Origin: Stomoxys calcitrans
Lineage: Eukaryota; Arthropoda; Insecta; Diptera; Muscidae
NCBI RefSeq assembly: GCF_963082655.1
Contig: NC_081552.1
Location: 192,832,075-192,896,074 of the forward strand
Direction: 5' to 3'
Length of the DNA stretch: 64,000 nucleotides
The translations under genes were made by a program, and so were the position numbers. This document shows positions 51,494 to 62,859 of the stretch, piece by piece (positions within the stretch are counted from its first letter, which is position 1; the number at the start of each line of letters is the position of its first letter). The notes below the pieces were generated by a model that ran no database searches, was not told where the DNA came from, and saw only the letters and a program-made list of their open reading frames with translations.

Positions 51494-52758
51494 CTTAAAG
51501 TAAAGTAAGTAGTAGATAATGTTTGCTTACAACAGTAAACTTATTTTTCTGGGTGTAGAGGTGTTACCTCTGACATGTGTTCTAAATATATTGGAGGAAC
51601 TCGCTCTCACTCTTTGTCATGGTATACACAATACGCTTTATGGCCCATTGTCCATGGTCTGAGAAGTGAGGCAAATTGGTTTATATGCCTTTGGATAAGT
51701 CAGGCAACTTGGCTTATAGGTCTTTGGAGTACCATAACTCGTTTTGCCGGATGATTTCTAACCTTATCGTATGAGGGAACTTGAAAGTATATGCTTGCTT
51801 GCTATATGCGTGAATATAGAGTTTGCATCACAACTCGGGATAACTACTGTTGAAGAATGACTTTGATGTTCCTTCAAGTTTCACCTTGAGCGTAGATAAT
51901 TCTCACATAACCGTGAATGACACTCACAGCCAAATGTATAAGACCTCTGTACAATGGATTGGCTAAAACGCAAAATGACCTAAATTTCAAAATTTAATAT
52001 TCGTATATTCATATTTTGTTCGAAAGGTGGATGACATTATCGAACCTTATCTGTGGATATATGTAAGTGAGTTTTATGAACTTTAGAAGCATCTTTGGGA
52101 AATTTTAGTTTCCAAGTCAGCAAAATCCAAAAACGCAACGTTTTTAATTTTTATAGACAATTAACGAAATAAAAACATAGAGTTGGTAGGTGATGCTTTA
52201 ACACTTAAAGTTAAGTTCTTTGGCTGACTTTCAAACTAAACGATTTCCCAGAAAAGGAAAAATACTATTACTAAATTTAGACATAATCATATATTCGCAA
52301 TGTGCGTATGAATATAAATGGCTGCGTTTTATATACTCCAGGGATATGAACTGTAACACTAAGGGCTATAGATAAGAGCATCATTGGCTGTACTCGGTAG
52401 ACAAGGGAGAAGACATAATTTAAAATATTTTAAATAGAATAACCAAAACCTCTCTCACACACCCACCCACACGAACACACTGACGGTAATTCTAATATTT
52501 AACGAACAAAGTTCAGCATCCGCACTTTAAATTGGAATTATTCCGTGGTTTATTTGCATCTACTGAATAATTCAAAAAGCTTCCGAAAAATATTCTAATA
52601 TAATTTGTGGTGTTGGCTGGTCTGATGGTTGATGCAGTAAGTGTGGACAAAAGGAGAGTGTTTTGGAGGTTAGTAGCGGCAGGATAATAATAATAGAGAT
52701 AAGGATTGCCATGTGTTTGATGAAAACTAGGGAGTTTTTAGGAACAGAGGACAAACTG
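51494..52758. other. Unique-looking sequence, nothing recognised
   Basis: No coding or repeat match found. Confidence 0.35.
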
Positions 52759-52830
52759 CGCACAAGTTTAAGCTCAATGATAAGGGACCTCCTTTTAAAA
52801 GACGAGCACGAACAGCAGGCACCAAAACAA
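52759..52830 (-). mobile_element. tRNA-derived SINE, short fragment
   Basis: GTTTAAGCTCAATGATAAGG then GACCTCCTTTTAAAAGACGAG correspond to the middle of the SINE body on the minus strand. Confidence 0.5.
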
Positions 52831-52955
52831 AACCCCTTTGTGAGGGAAGATTTTAGATGGCTACAGTTCAGGCCAGGTCTTTTCAAAACTGAGAAAAAAT
52901 CTTAAAATTTTTCTTGAAAAAAAAGTCATTAAATCGTCATACTAAAACGTTTGAG

Positions 52956-53002
52956 ACAAACGTGTTTTGTTTCTCGTAAAAATAGAAACAAAACACGTTT
53001 GT
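52956..53002. repeat. Perfect 19-bp hairpin
   Basis: ACAAACGTGTTTTGTTTCT (52956-52974), a 9-base spacer CGTAAAAAT, then the exact complement AGAAACAAAACACGTTTGT (52984-53002). Confidence 0.88.
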
Positions 53003-53257
53003 TACCAAGTGTTTCTTTTTGTTTAGTATTATCGAATGTTACTAACTTTGTTCATTGTAACTAACTTAGCTAAATCGCTTACGATAAAAATACCTTTCTT
53101 TTGTTGTAGAACCAAAAACTCTTTAATGACAAAAGTGCTTCGATAGTCACAAACGATTATTCGTTTAACGAACCAATAATTATTCTCTTATGTCTCTGCT
53201 AATAATGAGAGAGGGTGAGTATTTAAGTGTAGATTATTAACTGAGTTCGTATTTGAC

Positions 53258-54767
53258 TCATTATACCCACCACCGTAGGATAGGGAGTATATTCATTTAG
53301 TCATTCCGTTTGCAACACATCGAAATAACAATTTCCGACCCTACAAAGTATATATATTTCGGATCGTCGTAAAATTCTAAGACGATTTAACGATGTCCGT
53401 CTGTCCGTCCGTCTGTTGTAATCACTCTACAGCCTTCAAAAATTGAGATATTGAGCTGAAGTGTGGCACAGATACGTCTTTTTGATGGACGCTGGCTAAG
53501 TTCTTGAACAGGCCAAATCGGACCATATTTGGATATAGATGCTATATAGACCGATCTGCCAATAAAGGGTCTAATGCCCATAAATGCTTTATATTTTATA
53601 CGATTTCGCTGAAATTAGAAAAACTGTGTAGTTTAAGGCTTTCCAACATCTGATCCAAATATGGTTCAGATCGGACTATATTTAGATATAGCTGTCATAT
53701 AGACCGATCTCCCGATAAAGGTTCTGAAGCCCATAAAAGCTTTTTTCCTTAACCGATTTCGCTGAAATTTGAAGTGGTGAGTAGTTTAAGGCCTCCTAAC
53801 ATAGGACCCAAATATAGTTCAGATCGGACTATATTTAGATATAGCCGTCATATATACCGATCTGCCGATAAAGGGTCTGAAGCCCATAAAAGCTTTATTT
53901 TTTATCCGATTTCGCTGAAATTTGAAACAATGAGTAGTTTTAGGACTCCCGACATCTGACCTTAATATGGATTTAATCGGACTATATTTAAATAAAGTTA
54001 CCATATAGGCCGATCTCCAAATAAAGGGTCTGACGCCCATAAAATCATTATTTTTTTAATCGATTTCGCTGAAATTTTAAACAGTCCATAGTTTTACGCC
54101 AGCCAACAACGGACTCTGATCGGACTATATTTAGATATAAGTCTATATGGCAGACCGATCTGCCGATAAAGGGTCTGAAGCCCATAAAAGCTTTATTTTT
54201 CTCCGATTTCGCTGAAGTTTGAAACAGTGGGTAGTTTTAGGTCATCCGATATCCGTCCCAAATATGTTTCGGATCGGACTGTCATAGCTGTCATATAGAC
54301 CGATATACCGATTAAGGTTCTGAAGCTCATAAAAGCTTTATTTATTACCCGATTTGGTTGAAGTTTAAAATACAAAATTAAACAGTGACTTACATTTAGT
54401 AGAACACTCAATGTCCGTGCCGAATTTGGGGGCATATGTTTTCAAATTTTCACCGCATTGCGACGAAAGGGGGTTTACATATTGGGTGGCCCAAAAAGTA
54501 ATTGCGGATTTTTCATATAGTCGGCGTTGACAAATTTTTTCACAGCTTGTGACTCTGTAATTGCATTATTTCTTCTGTCAGTTATCAGCTGTTACTTTTA
54601 GCTTGCTTTGGAAAAAAAGTGTAAAAAAAGTATATTTGATTAAAGTTCATTCTAAGTTTTATTAAAAATGTATTTACTTTCTTTTAAAAAATCCGCAATT
54701 ACTTTTTGGGCAACCCTATATATAGCTGAGGTGATGGGTATCCGAACTTAATGCCTTTTTACTTGTT
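53258..54767 (+). mobile_element. DINE/HINE-like copy with type-iii units and nested MITE
   Basis: CATTATACCCACCACCGTAGG, CCGACCCTACAAAGTATATA, tract GTCCGTCTGTCCGTCCGTCTG (53396), about six ~165-bp units (AAAGGGTCTGAAGCCCATAA). The 3' end GGTGATGGGTATCCGAAC lacks most of the hairpin. Mariner MITE at 54482. Confidence 0.68.
54482..54718 (+). mobile_element. Mariner-derived MITE
   Basis: TTGGGTGGCCCAAAAAGTAAT to GGGCAACCCTA, TA on both sides; same internal junction GAAAAAAAGTG-TATATTTGATT as the MITEs at 18193 and 61120. Confidence 0.85.
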
Positions 54768-54771
54768 TTGG

Positions 54772-55822
54772 TCTCAAGAAGTCATATCGGGATATCGGTA
54801 CTTAGGGGTGCCTATATCACCATATTGCTATGATATGATGATGTTCAGATAGGTTTTTCGGCCAAATTTCAGCAGAATCAGTGGAAAATTTAGGCTTCTT
54901 AGGCCTGAAGAAGTCAAATCCGGGGATCGATTAATACGGGGGCTTTATCAGTTTATAGACCGATTCGGATCATGCTTGACATGTATATTGCAAGCCGTAA
55001 CTTAAGACTTTGTTCCCAATTTCAGCCAAATCGGATGAAAATTAAGTATTCTAGGAGCTCAAAAAGTCAAATCTGGAATCGGTTGATATTGGGGCTGTAA
55101 CGGTTGGTAGAACGATTCTGATTATACTTGGTATGTATATTGCAAGCCGTAACTTAAGACTTTGTTCCCAATTTCAGCCTAATCGAATGAAAATTGAGCC
55201 ATGTAGGGGGTCAAGAAGTCAAATCGAGGGATCGGTTTCAATGGGGGCTATATCTGTTTATAGACCGATTCGGACCATACTAGGCACGGATGTTGGAGGT
55301 CGTAACTTAAGTCCTTATTGCAAATATCAGCCAATTCGGATGAAAGTTGAGACTCCTAAGGGCTCAAGAAGTCAAATCCGGGGATCGGTTACTATGGGGT
55401 CTTTATCTGTTTATGGACCGATTTGGATCATACTTGGCATATATATTAGTAGTTGTTATTCAAGCCTTTGTTCCAAATTTTAGCCAAATCGGATGAAAAA
55501 TGAGGTTTCTATGGGCTCAAGAAATCAAATCGTAAGATTGGTTTATATTGGGGCTATACCCAAATCTGACCCGATATGGTCAATTTGCAATCCCCCAATA
55601 ACCTACATCAATAATAGGTATCTGTTCAAAATTTCAGGCGGTTACTTCTACGCGTTGGGCGGCTATCGTGATTTCGATAGACGGACGGACATGGCTAGAT
55701 CGACTCAGAATGTCGAGGCGATCCAGAATATATATACTTTATGGGGTCGCAGATCAATATTTCGAGGTGTTACAAACGGAATGACTAGATTAGTATACCC
55801 CCATCCTATGGTGGTGGGTATC
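54772..55822 (-). mobile_element. DINE/HINE-like copy, 5'-complete, hairpin end missing
   Basis: Units with GGGCTCAAGAAGTCAAATC and TTGGCATGTATATT (type i), then GACGGACGGACATGGCTAG, TTCGAGGTGTTACAAACGG, ATCCTATGGTGGTGGGTATC. Confidence 0.62.
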
Positions 55823-55871
55823 AAAAGAACATACATAAACATAACGTTAAATGAATTTATAAGTAAAGAAA

Positions 55872-56380
55872 AACAAGTAAAAGCGTGCTAAGTTCATCCG
55901 GGCCGAATCTTATATACCCTCCACCATGGATCGTATTTGTCAAGCCCTTTTCCCGGTATCTCTTTTTAGACAAACCAAGGATAAAAGAAAATAATTACTA
56001 TGTTATTGGAACAATATCAAGTTATGGTTCATTTCGGACCATAATTGTACAGCTAAATCGGATAATAATTATGCCCTCTAGTGGCTCAAGAAGTCAAGAC
56101 CCCAGATCAGTTTATATGGCAGCTATATCAGGCTATAGACCGATTTAAACTTTTCTTAGCACAGTTGTTGGAAGTCATAACAAAATGCGTCATGCAAAAA
56201 TTCAACTAAATCCGATAAGAATTGCGCCTTCTAGTGACTCAAGAAGTCAAGATCCAAGATCGGTTTATATGGCAGCTATATTAAAACATGGACCCATATG
56301 GCCCATTTACAGTCCCAATCGACCTACACTCAAAAGAAGTATTTGAGCAAAATTTCAAGCTGCTTTTACCCGTTACCGAA
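55872..56380 (-). mobile_element. DINE/HINE-like copy, hairpin end present, other end lost
   Basis: AACAAGTAAAAGCGTGCTAAG, TTCATCCGGGCCGAA, TATATACCCTCCACCATGG, three units, then loss of the family after CAAAATTTCAAGCTGC. Confidence 0.65.
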
Positions 56381-57401
56381 ATATTGCATTTGATAAAATT
56401 GGAGTAAGGGGGAGAAAAAAATTAAAAAAAGTATGTGGCGCTTCTAAAGACTCAAGGCTATATCTGTCAAAGACATACATCAAATTTGGTGAACTATGTA
56501 CTTAAATATGGTAACTCTGCACTTCCATTTTTGTTTTTGATTGCAGCAGAGGTTAGATGATGGCTGGCGGTTTTGCTGTTGTGTATGCGAAGATGAGTCA
56601 AACTAAAAATTTTTCTGTTGCTTCATTAAAAATTAATTTACTTTCTAAAAGTGCCTCACATACTCACACACCCAACATACATTTAAAAACTCCCAAAATT
56701 TGGCAGCTTCCTTCTTTTACTAACAATGTGATGTCTCGAGGCGAGCGTGAGCATGGTAGTGGATGTGTAGGAATGTTCGCCAATGACTACAGTTGGCGCA
56801 AAGGCCACATTAGGTCATGCCTTTGTACCCAGCACACACCAAGGGATCCCTTGTCAGTACTACTTAGCTGCTGCCAAGAAGAAGGCGAGAAGGTTCCAAA
56901 TGATACTCGCAGTGTTTTGGATTAGATTCAGTATCAAAATTAAAATGTTTTTGAGATTTGAGTAAAGTTTTTAGACATTATGAACGTTTGTAACTGTAGG
57001 TGTAAATCCCATTTTGCCATTTCCCGCCTGTTCTTCCTCAGTCCCATCGCCTCACACATTTTCCATTTATTTTGAGCACTTTCATTTTGCATGTAATCAA
57101 CACTCTGTGTGTTGAGATTGTCTGTCGGTAAAAGTCAGATTGTCAGCAGGAGATGCCTTCTGATAATTTCGTTGCCATTGATATCTTGGTATGAAATGAA
57201 ACCACAGAATTGTGGAAAAATTGATGTGTAGCTCCCCAGCCTACATGCAAAATACTCGTAGATCTTTGTGGATATTTGATATTGATGGTTGGCGAAGAGT
57301 TTAATATGTTTATTGATTCAATTTTATATTTCTCACATTGCATTTGGAGACAGTTGTCAGTAAACAAATGCTGCAGCAGTTGTAACTATAGCAACCTATT
57401 T
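56381..57401. other. Unassigned sequence
   Basis: Includes a 122-codon plus-strand frame at 56557-56925 with no recognisable domain; judged not convincing as a gene. Confidence 0.3.
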
Positions 57402-59367
57402 CCTGCAAACATTTTTCATAATTTTGGAAGAGCGTTCGTTCCAGCGAAAAATAAAACAATCTTCTTAAAGGTTTTTACATAATTGTTCATCCGTGTGAGT
57501 CGCGAAACACTCTTCCGGGACATCATTGAGCAATACGTGGGCGATACAACTTACAACTCATTGCGTTTTAATCGCGAAACACTCTTCTGGGATATCATTA
57601 AACAATCCTCTGATGCGGAAGTTTCAACAACTCTTCGCGTTTTACAACTCATTGCGTTTTAATCGTCCGTACGAGTCGCGAAACACTCTTCTGGGATATC
57701 ATTGAACAATCCTTTGCGTATGCGAAAGTTTTAACAACTCTTCGAGACGATTTTTCCACAAGTCATTGCATTATAATCGTCCGTATGATTCGTGAGACAC
57801 TCTTCTAGAATATCATTGGACCATCAACTGCATAAGCGGAAGTCTTAACAACTCTTCGAGACGATTCTTCTACAAGTCATTGCATTATAATCGTCCGTAT
57901 GATTCGTGAGACACTCTTCTAGAATATCATTGGACCATCAATTGCATAAGCGGAAGTCTTAACGACTCTTCCTGGCGACGTTATAATCGTCCAGAAAATT
58001 TGTTAATAAATCACGAGATTCCGATTGCTTTTATTTTAATACGTGGTGCGTTTAGGACTTGTGTTGAATTATGTTATTCGATGTTCTGTCTTGAGTGGAC
58101 AACTTTAACAACACCAAATAGAGTTCTCACTTGGCTTATATGAGGATTGGTATTTGGTATGGCGAATATGACGAGTAAAACAAATGCATTTTTATACCCT
58201 CCACCATAAGATGGGGGTATACTAATTTCGTCATTATGTTTGTAACTCCTCGAAATATTCCTCTGAAGACCCCATAAAGTGTATATATTTTTGATCGCTT
58301 TGTCATTTTTAAACGATCAAGCCATGGCCGTCCGTCGTCTACGTTCGTCCGTCTGTCTGTCTATCGAAAGCACGGAAACTTTCGCAAGAGTAAAGCTAGC
58401 CGCTTGAAAATTTGCACAAATACTTCTTAGTAGTGTAGGTCGGTTGGGATTGTAAATGGGTTATGTCGGTCCATGTTTTGACATAGCTGCCCCATAAACC
58501 GATCATGGTTCTTGACTTCTTGAGTCACTAGAGGGCGCAATTCTTATCCGATTTGGCTGAATGAGGTGTTTCCTGATATAGCTGTCATATAAACCGATCT
58601 GGGATCTTGACATCTTGAGCATATTATTATACAATTATCACAAATTATCACAATTATTATCCGATTTGGCTGAAATTTTTTACAACGACTTCTCTTATGA
58701 ACTTCAACATGCGTGTCAATTATGGTCTTAATCGGTCTATAGCCTGATACAGCTCCCATATAAACCGATCTCCCTTCTTGGGCCCCTTAAGGGCGCAATT
58801 ATACGAATTAACTGAAATTTTACACAACGACTTCTACTATGGTCTCCAAAATTCAGTTCAATTATGGTCCGAATCGGACGATAACTTGATATTATAGCTC
58901 CAATGTCATAGCAATTCTTTCTTTTTATTATATGTTTGCCAAAAAAGTGATACCGGGAAAAGAACTCCACAAATGCGATCCATGGCAGAGGGTATATAAG
59001 ATTCGGCCTGGCCGACCTTAGCACGCTTTTACTTGTTACATCTTCCAAAAGAATAACGTGCAACCCTTACATAAAAATATTTAAAAAATACTACAACTTT
59101 TATTTGAGAAGAGTATTTTTTAATTTTTCAAAACACTCATTTTCTACTCGTCCATACGATTTTTGCGCGATTCTTAGATCTTTCAAGACTCTTGTGACTT
59201 ACTCGTTAGCTCGTTAAGGAAGATGCGCGGAACACTCTTCCCGAAGAAGAACGCAACTCCTCACGAGGGAAGAATCGTCTACGACTCTTAGACAAGCTCC
59301 TCCGCAATAGTAACCTTCATCTAGAAGATTCACGGAAGATTATTTGGCGATCAAAAATGTCTGCAGG
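57402..59367. repeat. Unnamed non-coding element with ~115-bp tandem units, copy 2
   Basis: Inverted ends CCTGCAAACATTTTT and AAAAATGTCTGCAGG. Units: GCGAAACACTCTTCTGGGAT, GGAAGTCTTAACAACTCTTC, CATTATAATCGTCCGTATGA. The second half (from TTACGTGG-like ACGTGGTGCGTTTAGGAC at 58041, TATTCGATGTTC) is split by a complete DINE/HINE-like insertion at 58190-59036 and resumes with GCAACCCTTACATAAAAATA. Confidence 0.72.
58190..59036 (+). mobile_element. DINE/HINE-like copy, the best-preserved end to end
   Basis: TTTTTATACCCTCCACCATAA start, CCTCGAAATATTCC, CCCATAAAGTGTATATA, GTCCGTCGTCTACGTTCGTC and GTCCGTCTGTCTGTC tract, four units, GGCAGAGGGTATATAAG, hairpin TTCGGCCTGGCCGAC, TTAGCACGCTTTTACTTG. Clean insertion into the unnamed element at 57402 shows its limits. 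Confidence 0.78.
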
Positions 59368-59629
59368 GTAATTATATATGTAGCCGATTTTTAATTAGAG
59401 GATTGTATTGGTGTAGTGCAGGGTTTCTATTGGGGTGTTTGAAAAAAGATCTGTGCAACATTTTATGTATTACATTCGAGGAAAAGGAGTCTTCAAAGAG
59501 GGAAAGAAGACAATCAAGTTAAGATGACGAGACATTGCACAGTGGGGTAGAATCGATGAAAAACCTAGTAAAATATATGCCATATGTGAACAGAAAGAGA
59601 TAATTTTTTGACATTTGCAATGGTCGGAG
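59368..59629. other. Unassigned sequence
   Basis: No coding or repeat match. Confidence 0.3.
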
Positions 59630-60090
59630 TGGAGATGTAATGGAGATCATGTGCGAAATTTCAAGATTCTATGTGATGCGGGGGCCTCTTGGCAAGGCCC
59701 TAAAATTGGTAACCTCGGCATTTCGAAAAATTGTTGGGGCTGCCAAATCTTCATTTGTAATAGGACTTTCAAATTTTTTCAAAAAACCCTACAAAAAAGT
59801 CAATTTGTAGGGTCCTAGGAAGTCCTCAGCATTTGAAAAACTGTTCGGGCTGCCAAATCTTCATTTGTAATTCATTTTTGAAATTCTTTTTTTGGATAGT
59901 GCTCAAATCTCCTTACAAGAAAGTCAAATCATGTACAAAATTTCAAGGCCCTAGGTGGTTCGGGCTCCTCTTGGCAGGGCCTTAACTTTGGTAACCTCAG
60001 CATTTCGAAAAAATTTTCGGGCTGCCAAATCTTCATTTGTGGTCCGATTTTCAATTTTTTTGCTGATATTGCTTTAAAATCCCTACAAAA
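59630..60090. repeat. Three degenerate tandem units, CTGCCAAATCTTCATTTGT family
   Basis: GGGCTGCCAAATCTTCATTTG occurs at about 59737, 59847 and 60028. Around it recur CATTTCGAAAAA, CCTTGGCAAGGCC/TTGGCAGGGCC and CCCTACAAAA. Not seen elsewhere in the window. Confidence 0.6.
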
Positions 60091-60099
60091 CAGCCATAT

Positions 60100-60865
60100 A
60101 GGACACGGATGTCGAAAAGCCTAACATAAGTCAGTGTGTCAAATTTCGGCGAAATCGGACAATAAATGCGCTTTTTACGGGTTAAAGACCTTAAATCGAG
60201 AGATCAGTCTATATGGCAGCTATATCCAAACCTGGAACGATCTGAGCCAAATTGTAGAAGGATGTCGAGGGGCCCAACACAACTCAGTATCCAAAATTTC
60301 GGCGACATCGGACAATAAATGGGCCACTTATGGGCCCAAGACCTTAAATCAAAAGATCGGTATATGGCACCTATATCCAAATCTGACCGATCTAGGCCAA
60401 ATTGAAGAAGAATGTCGAAGAGCCTAACACAACTCACTGTCCCAAATTTCAGCAAAAGCGGACAATAAATGAGTCTTGTATGCGCTCAAGACCTTAAATC
60501 GAGAGATCGGTCTATAAGGCAGCTATATCCAAATCTGGACCGATCTGGGCCATAATGAAGAGGAATGTCGAAGCGCCTAACACAACTCACTATCCCAAAT
60601 TTCGACGTCATCGGACAATAAATGCGCCTTTTATGGGCCCAAGACCTTAAATCGAGAAATCGGTCTATATGGCAGCTATATCCAAATCTGAAACGATTTG
60701 AGTCAAATTGCAGAAGGATGTCGAGGGGCCTAACACAACTCACTGTCGTAAATTTTGACGTCATCGGACAATAAATGCGCCTTCTATGGGCCCAAAACCT
60801 TAAATTGGCGGATCGGTCTACATGGCAGCTATATCCAACTCCGGATTGATCTGGGCCAAATTGAA
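60100..60865 (-). repeat. Type-ii internal units of the DINE/HINE-like family
   Basis: Four to five units of about 165 bp: GGCCCAAGACCTTAAATCG, GAGATCGGTCTATATGGCAG, CCTAACACAACTCACTGTCC. They follow on directly into a copy end at 60866. Confidence 0.6.
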
Positions 60866-61800
60866 CAAATAAAAGCGTGCTAAGTTCGGCCTGGCCGAAT
60901 CTTGAGAACCCACCACCATGGATATTGCAAAAATATGGGAGCTATTGCTGTGCGGTTCAAATCGGTCAAGAACATGATATAGCTCCCATAAAAACCGATC
61001 TGCCGATTTGACTTCTTAAGCCCTTACAAGCCGCGATTTTTTTCCGATTTGACTGAAATCTTACTTGACTCTCAACAACTACGCCAAGTACCATCCAACT
61101 CGGTCTATAACTAGATATATTGGGTTGTCCAAAAAGTAATTGGGGATTTTTCATATAGTCGGCGCTGACAAATTTTTTCACAGCTTGTGACTCTGTAATT
61201 GCATTCTTTCTTCTGTCAGTTATCAGCTGTTACTTTTAGCTTGCTTTAGAAAAAAAGTGTAAAAAAGTATATTTGATTAAAGTTCATTCTAAGTTTTATT
61301 AAAAATGCATTTACTTTCTTTTAAAAAATCCGCAATTACTTTTTGGGCAACCCAATATATCTAGTTATAGACCGAATTGGATGGTACTTGGCGTAGTTGT
61401 TGAGAGTCAAGTAAGATTTCAGTCAAATCGGAAAAAAATCGCGGCTTGTAAGGGCTCAAGAAGTCAAATCGGCAGATCGGTTTATATGGGAGCTATATCA
61501 TGTTCTTGACCGATTTGAACCGCACAGCACAGCACAGTTGTTGGGAGTCATAACAGAACACCATGTACAAAACTTCAGTCAAATCGGACAAAAATTGAGG
61601 CTTCCAGGGGCTCAAGAAGTCAAATCGGGAGATCGGTTTATATGGGACCTATACCAGGTTATACACAGATTAAACCCGTATTTGGCTCCGTTGTTGGGAG
61701 TCATAACAGAATACTATGTGCCAAATTTCAGCCAAATCGGACAACAATTGCGGCTTCCAGGGGCTCAGGAAGTCAATTCGGTCCCTATAGCCCTCACTGG
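60866..61800 (-). mobile_element. DINE/HINE-like copy with nested mariner MITE
   Basis: AACAAATAAAAGCGTGCTAAG, TTCGGCCTGGCCGAA hairpin, AACCCACCACCATGG, units with GGGCTCAAGAAGTCAAATCG. MITE at 61120. Confidence 0.65.
61120..61355 (+). mobile_element. Mariner-derived MITE
   Basis: TTGGGTTGTCCAAAAAGTAAT to GGGCAACCCAA with TA flanks (61118-61119 and 61356-61357); shared internal junction with the MITEs at 18193 and 54482. Confidence 0.88.
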
Positions 61801-62859
61801 CTACGAACCTGGCTCTAACATTCTTTATTAATTCCTGAATAAATGTTCTTTCTCTCCTCAGGTTGACATAATTTCCGAACGTGTTTTGTTGTGCTAATGA
61901 CAATGTATCTAAGAAGGTCTTGCGTCCTTACCAAAGCACGAACTAAATTTCAAACCATTTAGCTACGCATGGTAAAGAGACAACAACAAACTAACACACA
62001 CTCACTTCAACATCCGTGTCAAATGCAGTTAGTTAGTCTATATAAATTCTACTATTCCTTTCGCCCAACTACTATGTATGACTCTCTGCTAGTTTGCGTG
62101 AGTATGAGTATGCGTGTGTGAAAATGTAAAAATTGTGTTAGTGTTCGTTGTCGCCTGATTAAAACCTTAATGAAGGTAAAAATGTGTTGCCCTGGTATGT
62201 GGTAAATGACATTAAAAGTGACATAGTTCGTGTAAGTCTGAGTATGTTAGTGATAGACGACAAAACGAGAGTAGAACATCAAATGTAAAAACTTTAAAGC
62301 AAGCAAAGCCACAGGACAATTAAAAGAAGTTTTTTGTATGTATTACAGAATGTCTTTTTGGCATATAGCATGTGAATAAAGAAATTTAGAACTTATTTTT
62401 AGGTAATTTTAGACACATACAATTGTAGAGTATATGTAGTAGGATGTGTTACGCTATAAAGAAAAAATTCGTTTTTGCAAATAAGAATACGCATAGCCTC
62501 AAATTAATTTTCTTAAGCTTATAAAATGGATATATTTATTCGATTTGGCTGAAATTTGGAATAGTCAGTTGCTTTACTCATATCTGCAACTACGCCGAAT
62601 ATGGTCCAGATCATGCTAGAAGTTTGGAGAAGTCAAAAGTGGGCAACTTTGACACCCTGCATATCATCCTGTAATAAAGATATGGACCCACAGCCTTTTC
62701 TGAAAGCCTATGTCCTCCTTTAAAAATGTCTAGAACATTTTGTACCACAAAGATCAAGAGATAAAATGTTGTAGACATATTTCCAATTTTTGGCCCACTG
62801 TGCGACGCCTGAAGTTGGAGGTAGTACCTACTAAAGATTTCAGGTCCATGAATGAAATA
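61801..62859. other. Unique-looking sequence, nothing recognised
   Basis: Short GT-rich stretch near 62095-62125; otherwise nothing. Confidence 0.35.

Noticed and set aside
52572..52886. Minus-strand frame with GACCSCSS as a possible missing glypican 5' exon
   Set aside because: Overlaps a SINE fragment and lacks the spacing of glypican cysteines and any in-phase donor.
56557..56925. 122-codon plus-strand frame as a host gene
   Set aside because: No domain, no signal and no supporting splice pattern; mixed composition typical of chance.
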